In this document: in pieces, positions 18,801 to 25,850 of the stretch
Layout: every line of letters starts with the position of its first letter
Position numbering within the stretch: the stretch's first letter is position 1
Assembly: GCF_018215265.2 (NCBI RefSeq)
Contig: NZ_CP136562.1
Span: forward strand, 1,426,001 to 1,490,000
Source: Paenarthrobacter sp. GOM3
GTDB lineage: Bacteria > Actinomycetota > Actinomycetes > Actinomycetales > Micrococcaceae
Reading direction: 5' to 3'
DNA: 64,000 bases
Notes under the pieces: model-generated
Databases searched by the model: none
Seen by the model: the letters and a program-made list of their open reading frames with translations, nothing else
Told to the model about the DNA's origin: nothing
Translations under genes and position numbers: made by a program

Positions 18801-21462
18801 GTTCGAGTACGACCATTGCGGCCGACCGTTCCGCAGTATTGACCCGGTCGGGGCCGTCACAGTGCTCTCCTACGACCCGGACCAGCGCCTGACGGCGAGG
18901 AGACTGCCGGGCGGGGAGGTCGAAACCTTCGCCTACGACGCGTGCGGCAGGTTGACCGCGAAGCACACTCCGGGGGAGGGCACGGCCCGGTACGGGTACG
19001 ACAAGTGCGGGCGGCTGAGTTTCTCCCAGGATCCCTGGTACGGGACCCGCCGCTTCACCTACAACACCGCCGGGGAACTGGTGGCCACGACGAACGGGGT
19101 CGGGGGCAGGACCCGGTTCGAGTACGACACCCGCGGCCGCCTCACCCGCATCACCGACCCCACCGGTGGGGTCACCACCCGCACCTACACGGCCACGGAC
19201 CAGGTCGAGACGGTCACGGACCCGCTCGGCCGTGTCACGACCGCCACCTATGACCCGGCCGGGCGGCAGATCTCCCAAACGAACCCGGACGGCCACACGA
19301 CCACCTGGACCTATGATGCTGCCGGGCGGGAAGCGACCACCTCGGTGGACGGTTCCCTGATCACCGCCATCACCCGCGACCTTCCCGCCCGCAGGGTTCT
19401 CATCACGGATCACACCGGCGGGGCCGGGTACGCGGTCGAACACGAACTGTGCTTCGACCGCCGCGGCCACCTCACCCGCCGCACCACCGGTGACCAGACA
19501 CTGACGTGGGAGTACGACGGGGACGGGAACCGGACCGGTTTCACCACCGGCGCCGGGACCACCACCTACACCCGCGACCCCGCCGGCAGGGTCACGGCCG
19601 TGTCGAACCCGTTGCTCGGGGACGCCACGTTCACCCACGATGCCTCCGGGCGCATCGTTTCGGCGACCGCCGGGAACTACGCACAGTCGTGGGTTTACCG
19701 GGACGGGGCACTGATCGAGCACACCCGCACCACCACCGATGACCCGGGGTCTGCTGATGTGACCCTGATCGGCCGGGAGGACGGCGGCAGGATCACTGCC
19801 CTGTCCCGGGGCGGGGCCACCACCCGGTACGGGTACGACACCGCCGGGCAACTCACCACCGCCAAAACAGGAACCACTTCTGCGGTGGTGGGGTGGGAGT
19901 ACGACGCCGGTGGGCGGCTGCTCCGCGAAACCACCCCCACCGGGGCACGCACCTTCGCCTATGACGCCGCAGGCCAGCTCTCCGCTGTGACGGAACCTGA
20001 CGGTGCCCGGACCGGGTATGTGTATGACGGGTTGGGCCGCCGGGTACGGGCGATCGGGCCGGACGGGTCCTGGACCGAATACGCCTGGGGCCCCACCGGC
20101 TACCTCACCGGCACCCTCGCAAAGGACCGGGACGGGGCCGTGGTATCCGGGCACCGGCTGCACGTGGACGCGCTCGGTGAACTCGCCGCCGTGAACGGCA
20201 CACCGTTGTGGTGGGACACCGCCGCACCCGTCCCGACCCTCGCCGGTATAGAGACGACCCAGGTGTTGTCCCTGCCCGGCGGTGTCACCGGCATCGGCGA
20301 CGCTTTCACCGCGCCCGGGTGGCGTGCCGCCCGCCCCACCGACCAACACGACCCGTGGGCCGTCCTCGGCACCCCCACCACCCCCACCCCAGGTAGCCCC
20401 GCAACAAACGGTGCCGGGCTGGGTGGTCTGTTGCCCGCCGGGATCGCCCTGACCGCCGGTGGCGGGATCGGCATCGCCGGACTGGAATGGCTCGGCGCCC
20501 GGGCGTATGACCCGGCCACCCGGGGATTCCTCTCCACCGACCCCCTCGCCCCCGTCCTCGGCGCGGGCTGGGACGGGAACCCCTACGCCTACGCCGGAAA
20601 CAACCCCCTCAACACCACCGACCCCACCGGCCTGCGACCCCTGACCGACGCGGACCTGAAAGCCTACGACGGCTCCTCCCGCGGCGCCCTCGCCGCAGCA
20701 GGAGACTGGTGGAAAGATAACTGGGAATACGTCGCCGCGGGGGCCGCGATCGCTGTGGGGGTGGGGCTGATGTTCACCGGAGTCGGTGGACCCGTTGGTG
20801 TTGCCTTGATCGGTGCGGCCTCCGGTGCCTTTATAGGTGGAGGAGTGTCGGTTGCTTCACAGAAGATGGCCACCGGGCAGGTGAATTGGGGGCAGGTAGG
20901 TGTCGATGCTTTGGTTGGTGGTGCCGCAGGTCTGGTGGGCGGCGGGACCGCCAGCCTCATGTCAAAGGCCGCCCCGTCCGTCGCTCGGTGGGGAACAACA
21001 GTGGGGCAGTCCGCCCTGCGTTTCGCGTTCAGCAGCACCGGCCGAGCTGCCACAGCGGCTGGGACTTCAGGGTCCACCTCAAACGTCCTGAACTACCAGT
21101 TCGTTAACAGTGGGAACAAGGACATTGCCGGTTATGCCGGAGCTGCGTTGACAGGGTTCGGCACTGGATCACTTTTCGGCGTCGCTGGCACTAAGCTTAG
21201 TGCCCTGGCCACCTCACGTTTGCCGGTTCAACCGGTTTATCCGGCCGGATGGAATCCTCGCCTTCTGGCACCCAACGTTCAGCGCTGGACTACTACCGTA
21301 AGCGAGATTGTGAACCATGGATCCGGAGCTGTTCAAGGTGCAGTAAATCAGTGGATCCGACCCGGCGCCGACACTTCACGCACCGGAATACTGACCGCGG
21401 CAACGCAGGGCTTCTTCCTAGGAGCAAAGGGCCCAGTGGCGGGGATTCACCGCGCGCCCTAA
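15880..21462 (+). CDS. RHS/YD-repeat polymorphic toxin-like protein
   Basis: This giant protein has 1860 residues from the chosen GTG (15880, GGGGGG ribosome site 8 nt upstream). An in-frame upstream extension reading MVWLPGRCAVVVV is less likely. Residues 1-130 are helical, resembling N-terminal type VII export domains. DUF6531 lies around 297-350 (NTATGNFIEPETDL, MYNSLGSGLAAPGVFGPGW). Dozens of YD repeats (for example GYDARGRKI, EYDTRGRLTRITDPTGG) fill about 490-1540. The RHS core ends at RGFLSTDPLAPVLGAGWDG/NPYAYAGNNPLNTTDPTGL (about 1547-1587). A Gly-zipper membrane-like tract (about 1616-1680) and a roughly 150-residue C-terminal tip with no nuclease or other toxin motif that I recognise follow. 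RHS shells normally encapsulate a C-terminal toxin used in contact-dependent competition. Confidence 0.9.
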   Translation: MTEFVEMPLLPDSGSGHGGRFVYGVAESVKGAFESAASRVVEHSGSRGPLVTAAGEDFRGHFSEVFAANAATAASDASGLASALRTVAGYVGTMIDAAREEDDRRRENNEWVRRHNNRNWFEEGWDNIWGEEARPNMEPGNAPSFPSASASSGSRETPGPGGGYGGGTSSARPESLRSFAAGSRGLDDGIASVPGSLEGELSSFAAQCSWGRIDASGVVTAFREYLRLNEADAAWAVVVADAFAAAGSEGAVSTLSDAAVNEALAAAGVSGTRTGLVIDPPTAAGAMPTSGYANDPVNTATGNFIEPETDLGFAGAGADLAVTRMYNSLGSGLAAPGVFGPGWASVLDQHLAFSDEGCRWVMADGRAVDFPREGAGWARAVGENYWLSREDASTPWLAELTSVPEGVGEVLVVADNQGAWWAYTTGGVWLGTGAGPGRTVSANRETAAPRTPSEAVTSERPDARAVATGEAGDGGVPGAVDRLVHARGRFVEFDYVDGLVAVVRGSDGRRVQYGYDAEGRLTSVGTETGTRVYRWNEAGLIGAVVSAAGVVEAENTYDEAGRVVLQVTQHGRRTRFAYLPGRVTVVSDEDGSRSNSWVADGKGRLVGVLDAEDRRQSMSYDAHSNLVSLTERDGSVTVHGYDARGRKIRTVTPEGADLTYGWDARDRLTTLVTASGATVTYEYADEISRDPSVVVDPLGGRTELQWRDGLLTQVTDPVGVTIGFEYDDFGDLIGTRNAAGDTARIVRDQAGRPVTAVSPSGAMTRFSYDAAGVLVRRQDPDGAVWAFEHDTAGRITAVIAPDGGRTVFGYAPNGELVSTTDPLGRVVERVFDELGNLTAAVLPDGASWGFIHDNLSRLVSVTDPAGHDWAREYDTVGALTAVVDPTGVRTGAVTDRRAGTASLTDAFTTNTFSFDEYGRPTKVESVDGSAELVSYDAAGNPVELVDGEGGLTVLGRDAAGKITSITSPTGAVTRFEYDHCGRPFRSIDPVGAVTVLSYDPDQRLTARRLPGGEVETFAYDACGRLTAKHTPGEGTARYGYDKCGRLSFSQDPWYGTRRFTYNTAGELVATTNGVGGRTRFEYDTRGRLTRITDPTGGVTTRTYTATDQVETVTDPLGRVTTATYDPAGRQISQTNPDGHTTTWTYDAAGREATTSVDGSLITAITRDLPARRVLITDHTGGAGYAVEHELCFDRRGHLTRRTTGDQTLTWEYDGDGNRTGFTTGAGTTTYTRDPAGRVTAVSNPLLGDATFTHDASGRIVSATAGNYAQSWVYRDGALIEHTRTTTDDPGSADVTLIGREDGGRITALSRGGATTRYGYDTAGQLTTAKTGTTSAVVGWEYDAGGRLLRETTPTGARTFAYDAAGQLSAVTEPDGARTGYVYDGLGRRVRAIGPDGSWTEYAWGPTGYLTGTLAKDRDGAVVSGHRLHVDALGELAAVNGTPLWWDTAAPVPTLAGIETTQVLSLPGGVTGIGDAFTAPGWRAARPTDQHDPWAVLGTPTTPTPGSPATNGAGLGGLLPAGIALTAGGGIGIAGLEWLGARAYDPATRGFLSTDPLAPVLGAGWDGNPYAYAGNNPLNTTDPTGLRPLTDADLKAYDGSSRGALAAAGDWWKDNWEYVAAGAAIAVGVGLMFTGVGGPVGVALIGAASGAFIGGGVSVASQKMATGQVNWGQVGVDALVGGAAGLVGGGTASLMSKAAPSVARWGTTVGQSALRFAFSSTGRAATAAGTSGSTSNVLNYQFVNSGNKDIAGYAGAALTGFGTGSLFGVAGTKLSALATSRLPVQPVYPAGWNPRLLAPNVQRWTTTVSEIVNHGSGAVQGAVNQWIRPGADTSRTGILTAATQGFFLGAKGPVAGIHRAP

Positions 21463-21499
21463 GTTTGGAGACCATGAGCCGACTCGGATGGAGGAATCT

Positions 21500-21952
21500 A
21501 TGAGTGCTTCAGGGAACGGGAACGTCGCTGCGAAGCCACCGCAGAAATCGCGGAGGCAACTCCGGAGGGATCGATGGGTCTTTTGGACAATCGTGTCCTG
21601 CGCATTGCTGGTACCCATTGTTATATTTGTGGTGCCACCGTTGTCTGATGCTTATGACGAGACCCACCGGGTGGCGATCGAATGCACCGTCACTGGAGCG
21701 GAGGGTGGTGTGGCGTCGGGAGGCAATCGTGGTGGTGCTTCGTGGTCGCGGGTCCAGATCAGTACGTCTGATTGTGGTACTTTGACGCTTACCAGGGACA
21801 TCACGGAGTCGAATAGGGACGCTGTGGCAGCAACGTTGTCCGGCGGTGGACGGTATTCGTTCCAGATCGGAGCCACAACCCAAGCAACGTGGAAGTTGTA
21901 CGAGGTTTTTCGCATAACTCCTATGGTCTATTCATTCCACAAGATTAATTGA
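21500..21952 (+). CDS. small single-pass membrane protein, candidate immunity protein
   Basis: This 150-residue protein has a basic N-terminus (RRQLRRDRW), one membrane span (WTIVSCALLVPIVIFVVPP, about residues 27-47) and an external domain of about 100 residues. ATG 21500 is preferred over ATG 21488 because GGAGGAA lies just ahead of it. It sits 37 nt after the RHS stop on the same strand, the usual place for an immunity gene against the RHS tip. A membrane-anchored external domain would suit neutralising a membrane-acting toxin. A degenerate copy of its middle section occurs at 23094-23320. No family was recognised. Confidence 0.55.
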   Translation: MSASGNGNVAAKPPQKSRRQLRRDRWVFWTIVSCALLVPIVIFVVPPLSDAYDETHRVAIECTVTGAEGGVASGGNRGGASWSRVQISTSDCGTLTLTRDITESNRDAVAATLSGGGRYSFQIGATTQATWKLYEVFRITPMVYSFHKIN

Positions 21953-22037
21953 TGTCATTCCGCTGGGTTGTTTGCGATGTGGTGATCTAAACGGTTTCTG
22001 GCGGGGATTTTCCTGCTAAAGGGCTCTGAGGTGGGTA

Positions 22038-22520
22038 ATGCGCTGGATTCTTGAAGAGCCAGGATATGAGGTCGAAGACCGTCGCGAGGAGGTGCTGCAG
22101 GAGGGCCCCCCGGGACATATCGTCATCGGAACATCTCCTCAGACTATCGTTGCCCTCGCAAACTGCCTGAATAAAGCATCGGCTACTGCCATAGATCGGG
22201 CCAGGTTTGCTGTCGCAAGGGATGCGCTTCGACGCGTTCAGGAGCAGGCAGGTCCGTTTTGGATGGAGAACCCACACGGATTATTCAGTTCTGAAAAACC
22301 ACTGATGTGGCGTTCAATGGGACTACAGGGACAAGAACTTATCGATCTTTTCGACTGCTATGAGGAAGGCTGGTTTCCGGTAGCTGTCGACGACGGAGAA
22401 ACTGATGTCTTACGAACAGCCATATTGGCAGTGTTGCGGACAATTGATAATGAGGAGCTTGTCTCGCGTGTCGATGCTACTGAAACTCAGTTAAGGGAAC
22501 TCCTTCACCATATGAAATGA
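22038..22520 (+). CDS. hypothetical cytoplasmic protein in RHS immunity region
   Basis: This 160-residue soluble acidic protein (MRWILEEPGYEVEDR) has no signal or membrane segment and no motif I recognise. It is unusually AT-rich compared with the flanking core genes, as is the whole 22-23.7 kb stretch. Its last 13 codons (ETQLRELLHHMK) are duplicated in a different context at 23327-23363. By position and base composition it is a plausible second immunity-type gene of the RHS locus. Function unknown. Confidence 0.5.
   Translation: MRWILEEPGYEVEDRREEVLQEGPPGHIVIGTSPQTIVALANCLNKASATAIDRARFAVARDALRRVQEQAGPFWMENPHGLFSSEKPLMWRSMGLQGQELIDLFDCYEEGWFPVAVDDGETDVLRTAILAVLRTIDNEELVSRVDATETQLRELLHHMK
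22481..22518 (+). repeat. 3'-end repeat of immunity-like gene, copy A
   Basis: These 38 bases encode the C-terminus of the 22038-22520 protein. They match 23327-23363 with three substitutions and one 1-bp deletion. Confidence 0.8.
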
Positions 22521-22546
22521 ACTGTAGAGTCTGTTCGAGAATTTAG

Positions 22547-22858
22547 ATGTGCTTAGCGGCCGCATGGAGGAAAACCATTGACATCGAGGGAAACACATAT
22601 CTGCGTTTGGTCGCTGTCCCAGTTCGCGAGGGGCTATTCGTCCGGGGGGATCATATGTATGAGGTGATGAAAGACCTCGGACGCCCAAGCGTTGTGTCTG
22701 CAAAGGAATTGGCAGGGGCTGTTGGAGTGGATCCGCGCGGGCCGTGGAACGACTTGCAGGAGTGTCAGCGAACTGCGGACCGACTGTATCGAGAGGGCAG
22801 GCACGGAGATTGGGTTGAGTATCCGACCTCGCTAATCGTTCCGGGTGGGTCCCCGTAA
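22547..22858 (+). CDS. hypothetical protein, start uncertain
   Basis: This 103-codon reading frame (reading YLRLVAVPVREGLFVRGDHM) has no recognised domain. No good ribosome site precedes the ATG at 22547. A GGAGGAAA tract lies near 22565, but the in-frame codon after it is ATT rather than a standard start, so the true N-terminus may be shorter or the gene may be a remnant. It lies in the AT-richer immunity region. It could be an immunity gene or the tail of a displaced toxin cassette. The 235 bases that follow (22859-23093) hold no gene I can support. Confidence 0.35.
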   Translation: MCLAAAWRKTIDIEGNTYLRLVAVPVREGLFVRGDHMYEVMKDLGRPSVVSAKELAGAVGVDPRGPWNDLQECQRTADRLYREGRHGDWVEYPTSLIVPGGSP

Positions 22859-23093
22859 ACTTGGGTTTTGCCTGAGGGCAGCGGCTTACGGGACAGCTGG
22901 TTCTGACGGCGGGTGCCCAAGGGCCTCTGAGCTCAGTACACAGCCAGCTATTGACTTGTTCCTTGGGGCGGTTGCTTGTTAGCCGTGCCCGGGAGGGACG
23001 GCTGTCTTTACGTTGAATGGATCGCCGTCGGACACTGATTGAGCAGCCGTGGACTCTCGTGGACGTGACTGTTCGTGATTCTTGGAGCATCAA

Positions 23094-23360
23094 ATGACGT
23101 CACCGTGGGAGTCGGTGGCCGAGCCAGGACCATGGAGGTTTAGCGACGGAGTCAATGGACAACCAAATCGGCTCGGGTGCGTGGCGCCGTGGGACTCCGT
23201 TATTGTCTTGTCTGTCGGGTTGCTGATCGTCGCGCCCCCCATGGCAGGGACGGGCGGCCTCGCTTCAGGGCGCGGGATGCGGTCTCGGCTGCAGATCTTT
23301 ACCTCTGATTGCGCACGTGACGCTTCTGAAACTCAGTTGAGAGAACTCCTCAACATATGA
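23094..23360 (+). pseudogene. chimeric remnant of two immunity-like genes
   Basis: This 88-codon frame joins two pieces. Its middle (a membrane-like stretch DSVIVLSVGLLIVAPP, then GGLASG...RLQIFTSDC) resembles the membrane-anchored protein at 21500 (GGVASG...RVQISTSDC). Its last codons (ETQLRELLN) match the end of the 22038 gene. The junction is around 23320-23327 (TGACGCTT joined to CTGAAACTCAG). A 1-bp deletion changes the last residues and stop. The simplest reading is a deletion within a duplicated immunity cassette that fused the two genes. Whether the product is made or functional is unknown. Confidence 0.6.
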
Positions 23361-23363
23361 AAT
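23327..23363 (+). repeat. 3'-end repeat of immunity-like gene, copy B
   Basis: These 37 bases match 22481-22518 (shared core TGAAACTCAGTT...TATGAAAT) and form the 3' end of the chimeric frame. Confidence 0.8.
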
Positions 23364-23377
23364 AGGAATGGGAAGTA

Positions 23378-23755
23378 GTGGACGCTTTTCTTTCGTTTCA
23401 GTATCTGCCGAGAAATTTTGAATATCCCAGCTTTTACAGAAATCTTGTTGAGCTGAATCTCACCAATCTCGAGCCTTGGCGAATACTTCATGATCAGTTA
23501 CTGACACGGCGAGCTGTGGGATTAAGTGAGCGGTACCCCTCTCGTATACTCGTTCCGTTCGCACGGCGGGTGGATTCGGACGATATTGCTTGCTGGGACA
23601 TTGATGCGGGCTATGGTGCGGTTTCAGTCGTGCACGATTTTGCGAATCCTGGATGGGAACAGAAGGAAGAATATGAAGACATCATTGGTTGGTTTCGCAA
23701 AGCCATCGAAGACTTGATTGAGTTTGAGCAAGGCGCAGCGAATGAAACACCTTGA
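23378..23755 (+). CDS. SUKH-like (SMI1/KNR4-type) immunity protein candidate
   Basis: This 125-residue soluble acidic protein starts with GTG at 23378, after GGAATGGGAAG. The segment ILVPFARRVDSDDIACWDI followed by VVHDFANPGWEQ and a closing acidic helix (DIIGWFRKAIEDLIEF) resembles the C-terminal half of SUKH-superfamily immunity proteins, which neutralise diverse polymorphic toxins including RHS tips. The protein is slightly shorter than usual SUKH domains (about 130-150). It is the last gene of the accessory patch and is followed by a hairpin at 23822-23844. The family call is from pattern only. Confidence 0.5.
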   Translation: MDAFLSFQYLPRNFEYPSFYRNLVELNLTNLEPWRILHDQLLTRRAVGLSERYPSRILVPFARRVDSDDIACWDIDAGYGAVSVVHDFANPGWEQKEEYEDIIGWFRKAIEDLIEFEQGAANETP

Positions 23756-23821
23756 TGAGGGTTTCCCTGGCTCAAACCTGATCCATAGAGTTTGACTGAA
23801 CCACCGTCGCGGCGCTCCGAG

Positions 23822-23844
23822 GCCCCCGGCCTCCGACCGGGGGC
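23822..23844. terminator. GC-rich hairpin between convergent genes
   Basis: GCCCCCGG (23822-23829) pairs perfectly with CCGGGGGC (23837-23844) around a 7-nt loop. It lies between the end of the immunity region and the convergent DUF885 gene stop at 23856. Confidence 0.7.
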
Positions 23845-23855
23845 ACTCAAGCAGA

Positions 23856-25538
23856 TCAGCCCAGCAAGGCCCGCCGCAGCACGTCCAAACCGACGGAGCC
23901 GATGTTCAGCGCCTTGCTGTGGAAGGACTTCAGGTCGAAGCCTTCCCGGCCTTCCAGCTCGGCCCGGATCTGCTCCCACAATCGCTGACCCACCTTGTAG
24001 GAGGGTGCTTGTCCTGGCCAGCCGAGGTAGCGCGTGAACTCGAACTGGAGTTGCCCTTCGCTGATGTCGAGGTTGGCCTTGAGGAAGTCGAAGCCCTTTT
24101 CAGGGGTCCAGGTACCGGTGCCCCAGCGTTCAGGGACGGGCAGTTCCAGGTGGACGCCGATGTCGAAGACCACACGGGCTGCCCGCATGCGTTGTCCGTC
24201 CAGCATGCCCATGTGGTCGCCCGGGTCCTTGAGGTATCCGAGTTCCAGCATGAGTTGCTCTGCGTAGAGGGCCCAGCCTTCGCCGTGGCCGGAGACCCAG
24301 CAGACATTGCGGCGCCAGTTGTTCAGGAGTTCCCGGCGGTAGGTTGCCGTGGCCACTTGGAGGTGGTGGCCGGGGACGCCTTCGTGGAAGACCGTGGTGG
24401 TTTCGGACCACGTGGTGAACGTGTCCTCGCCTGCTGGAACTGACCACCACATGCGCCCGGGCCGGGAGAAGTCGTCAGAGGGGCCGGTGTAGTAGATGCC
24501 ACCCTCATCGGTAGGGGCGATCATGCACTCGAGGGTTTTCATGACGTCGGGAATATCGAAGTGGACGTCGGCCAGCTCAGACACGGCACGGTCGGAGAGT
24601 TCCTGCATCCAGGCTTTGAGCGCGTCGGTGCCCCTGATCTGGCGGGCGGGGTCGTTGTTGAGGATGGCCTTGGCTTCTTCAATGGATGCGCCTGGCTTGA
24701 TCTGCCCCGCAACCTTTTCCTGTTCCCCGATGAGCCGTTCAAGCTCCTGGACGCCCCACGCGTAGGTTTCCTCGAGATCCACTTCGGCGCCAACAAATGA
24801 ACGGGAGGCCAGCGCGTAGCGTTCGCGCCCGACCGCGTCTTTTTCCGGAGCGAGGGGGAGGAGCTCGTCCCGGAGGTAAGCACCCAGGCCGCTGTACGCC
24901 GAACGCGCGGCCGAAGTGCCGGCGTCGAGCCTGTCCTGAACATCGGCGGGCAACGGCTGGCCATTAATGGCGGTCAATGAAGCCATCTTGGCGAAGAATC
25001 CGTCCTCGGCTGCGTATCGGCCGGTCTGCTCGATGACAATCCGAACCTGCCGGGCAGAAGCTACTTTGCCCGACGCGGCAGCGGTCCGGAGGGAAACGAT
25101 GTACCCCTCAATCGCCCCGGGAACATTAGCTGCACGGCCGGCAATATGCTCCCACTGTTCCACCGTGTCTGTGGGCATGAGGTCGAAAATCGCACGAATG
25201 TCCTGGGCGGGTGAGGCGATGTTGTTGAGGTCGGCGGCGTCCCAACCGGACTCGTGGATCTCTAGCTCCAGTCCGAGCCGCTCGCGCATGGCGTCCAGGG
25301 TGACGGCGTCCACGTCATCCGAAGGCTCAAGGCCGGCCAGGGCGTCCAATGCCAACCGTGTGGCCTCCGCATGAGCCTCGGCACCGGCGGGCGAGTAGTC
25401 CTGGTATTCGGTTTCGTGTCCCGGCAGCCCAAGCGTGGTGGCGAAGCTGGGGTTGAGTTCGATCAGCTTTTCTGTGTACGCGTCAGCGACGGCATCGATG
25501 GCGGACTTCGGGCGTACGGGGGTGTTTGCAGTAGTCAC
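23856..25538 (-). CDS. DUF885-family metallopeptidase-like protein
   Basis: This 560-residue soluble protein of the DUF885 family is a set of putative zinc peptidases in the gluzincin group. The active-site-like motif is H385-E-G-V-P-G-H-H392, the DUF885 version of HExxH. A second family segment GEGWALYAEQLMLELGY supplies the third ligand region. There is no signal peptide, so it is likely a cytoplasmic oligopeptidase, but its substrate is unknown. Codon use is core-like, and it sits at the right-hand border of the accessory block beside accE. Confidence 0.85.
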   Translation of the reverse strand: MTTANTPVRPKSAIDAVADAYTEKLIELNPSFATTLGLPGHETEYQDYSPAGAEAHAEATRLALDALAGLEPSDDVDAVTLDAMRERLGLELEIHESGWDAADLNNIASPAQDIRAIFDLMPTDTVEQWEHIAGRAANVPGAIEGYIVSLRTAAASGKVASARQVRIVIEQTGRYAAEDGFFAKMASLTAINGQPLPADVQDRLDAGTSAARSAYSGLGAYLRDELLPLAPEKDAVGRERYALASRSFVGAEVDLEETYAWGVQELERLIGEQEKVAGQIKPGASIEEAKAILNNDPARQIRGTDALKAWMQELSDRAVSELADVHFDIPDVMKTLECMIAPTDEGGIYYTGPSDDFSRPGRMWWSVPAGEDTFTTWSETTTVFHEGVPGHHLQVATATYRRELLNNWRRNVCWVSGHGEGWALYAEQLMLELGYLKDPGDHMGMLDGQRMRAARVVFDIGVHLELPVPERWGTGTWTPEKGFDFLKANLDISEGQLQFEFTRYLGWPGQAPSYKVGQRLWEQIRAELEGREGFDLKSFHSKALNIGSVGLDVLRRALLG

Positions 25539-25604
25539 CCACAGAGCCTATCCGCGACGCCGCTTACGTGAAAGAGTTGTTGAACTTTTCTACGGGCGGC
25601 AGAA

Positions 25605-25850
25605 CTATCCGCGACTGCGCCTCCATGCACCCGGACCCGGAGTCGGGTCCAAACGCAGTTGCTGGCGACGCACCCAATGCCGGACATTCGGCTTCGATGC
25701 GGCAGCTTCCGAAGGTGCACCCAGTGAAACCACGACGGCGGCAATCGCCGCGAGCTCTTCGGCCGTCGGTTCGCCCTTGACCACCGAGAAAAGCGGGGTG
25801 GCCGGTCCTTGATCGGGCGCCGTATCGGCGCGGTGCTTCGGCGCGCTCAC
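25605..25850 (-). CDS. accE: acyl-CoA carboxylase epsilon subunit
   Basis: This 81-residue small subunit occurs only in actinobacterial acyl-CoA carboxylases, where it links alpha and beta subunits. The family pattern is present: [18 protein letters not shown] near the middle, and the C-terminal W.RR...R.......AWRRS block. The start is GTG at 25850, overlapping the accD5 stop by 4 nt (GTGA), so translation is coupled. An N-terminal extension of about 20 residues is variable in the family. No terminator is visible before the DUF885 gene. Confidence 0.9.
   Translation of the reverse strand: MSAPKHRADTAPDQGPATPLFSVVKGEPTAEELAAIAAVVVSLGAPSEAAASKPNVRHWVRRQQLRLDPTPGPGAWRRSRG

Noticed and set aside
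17614..20349. 911-codon open frame antisense to the RHS gene
   Set aside because: It lies wholly within the YD-repeat coding region. Its Gly/Pro/Val/Arg-rich composition is what the complement of a high-GC repeat gene gives. No domain or ribosome site.
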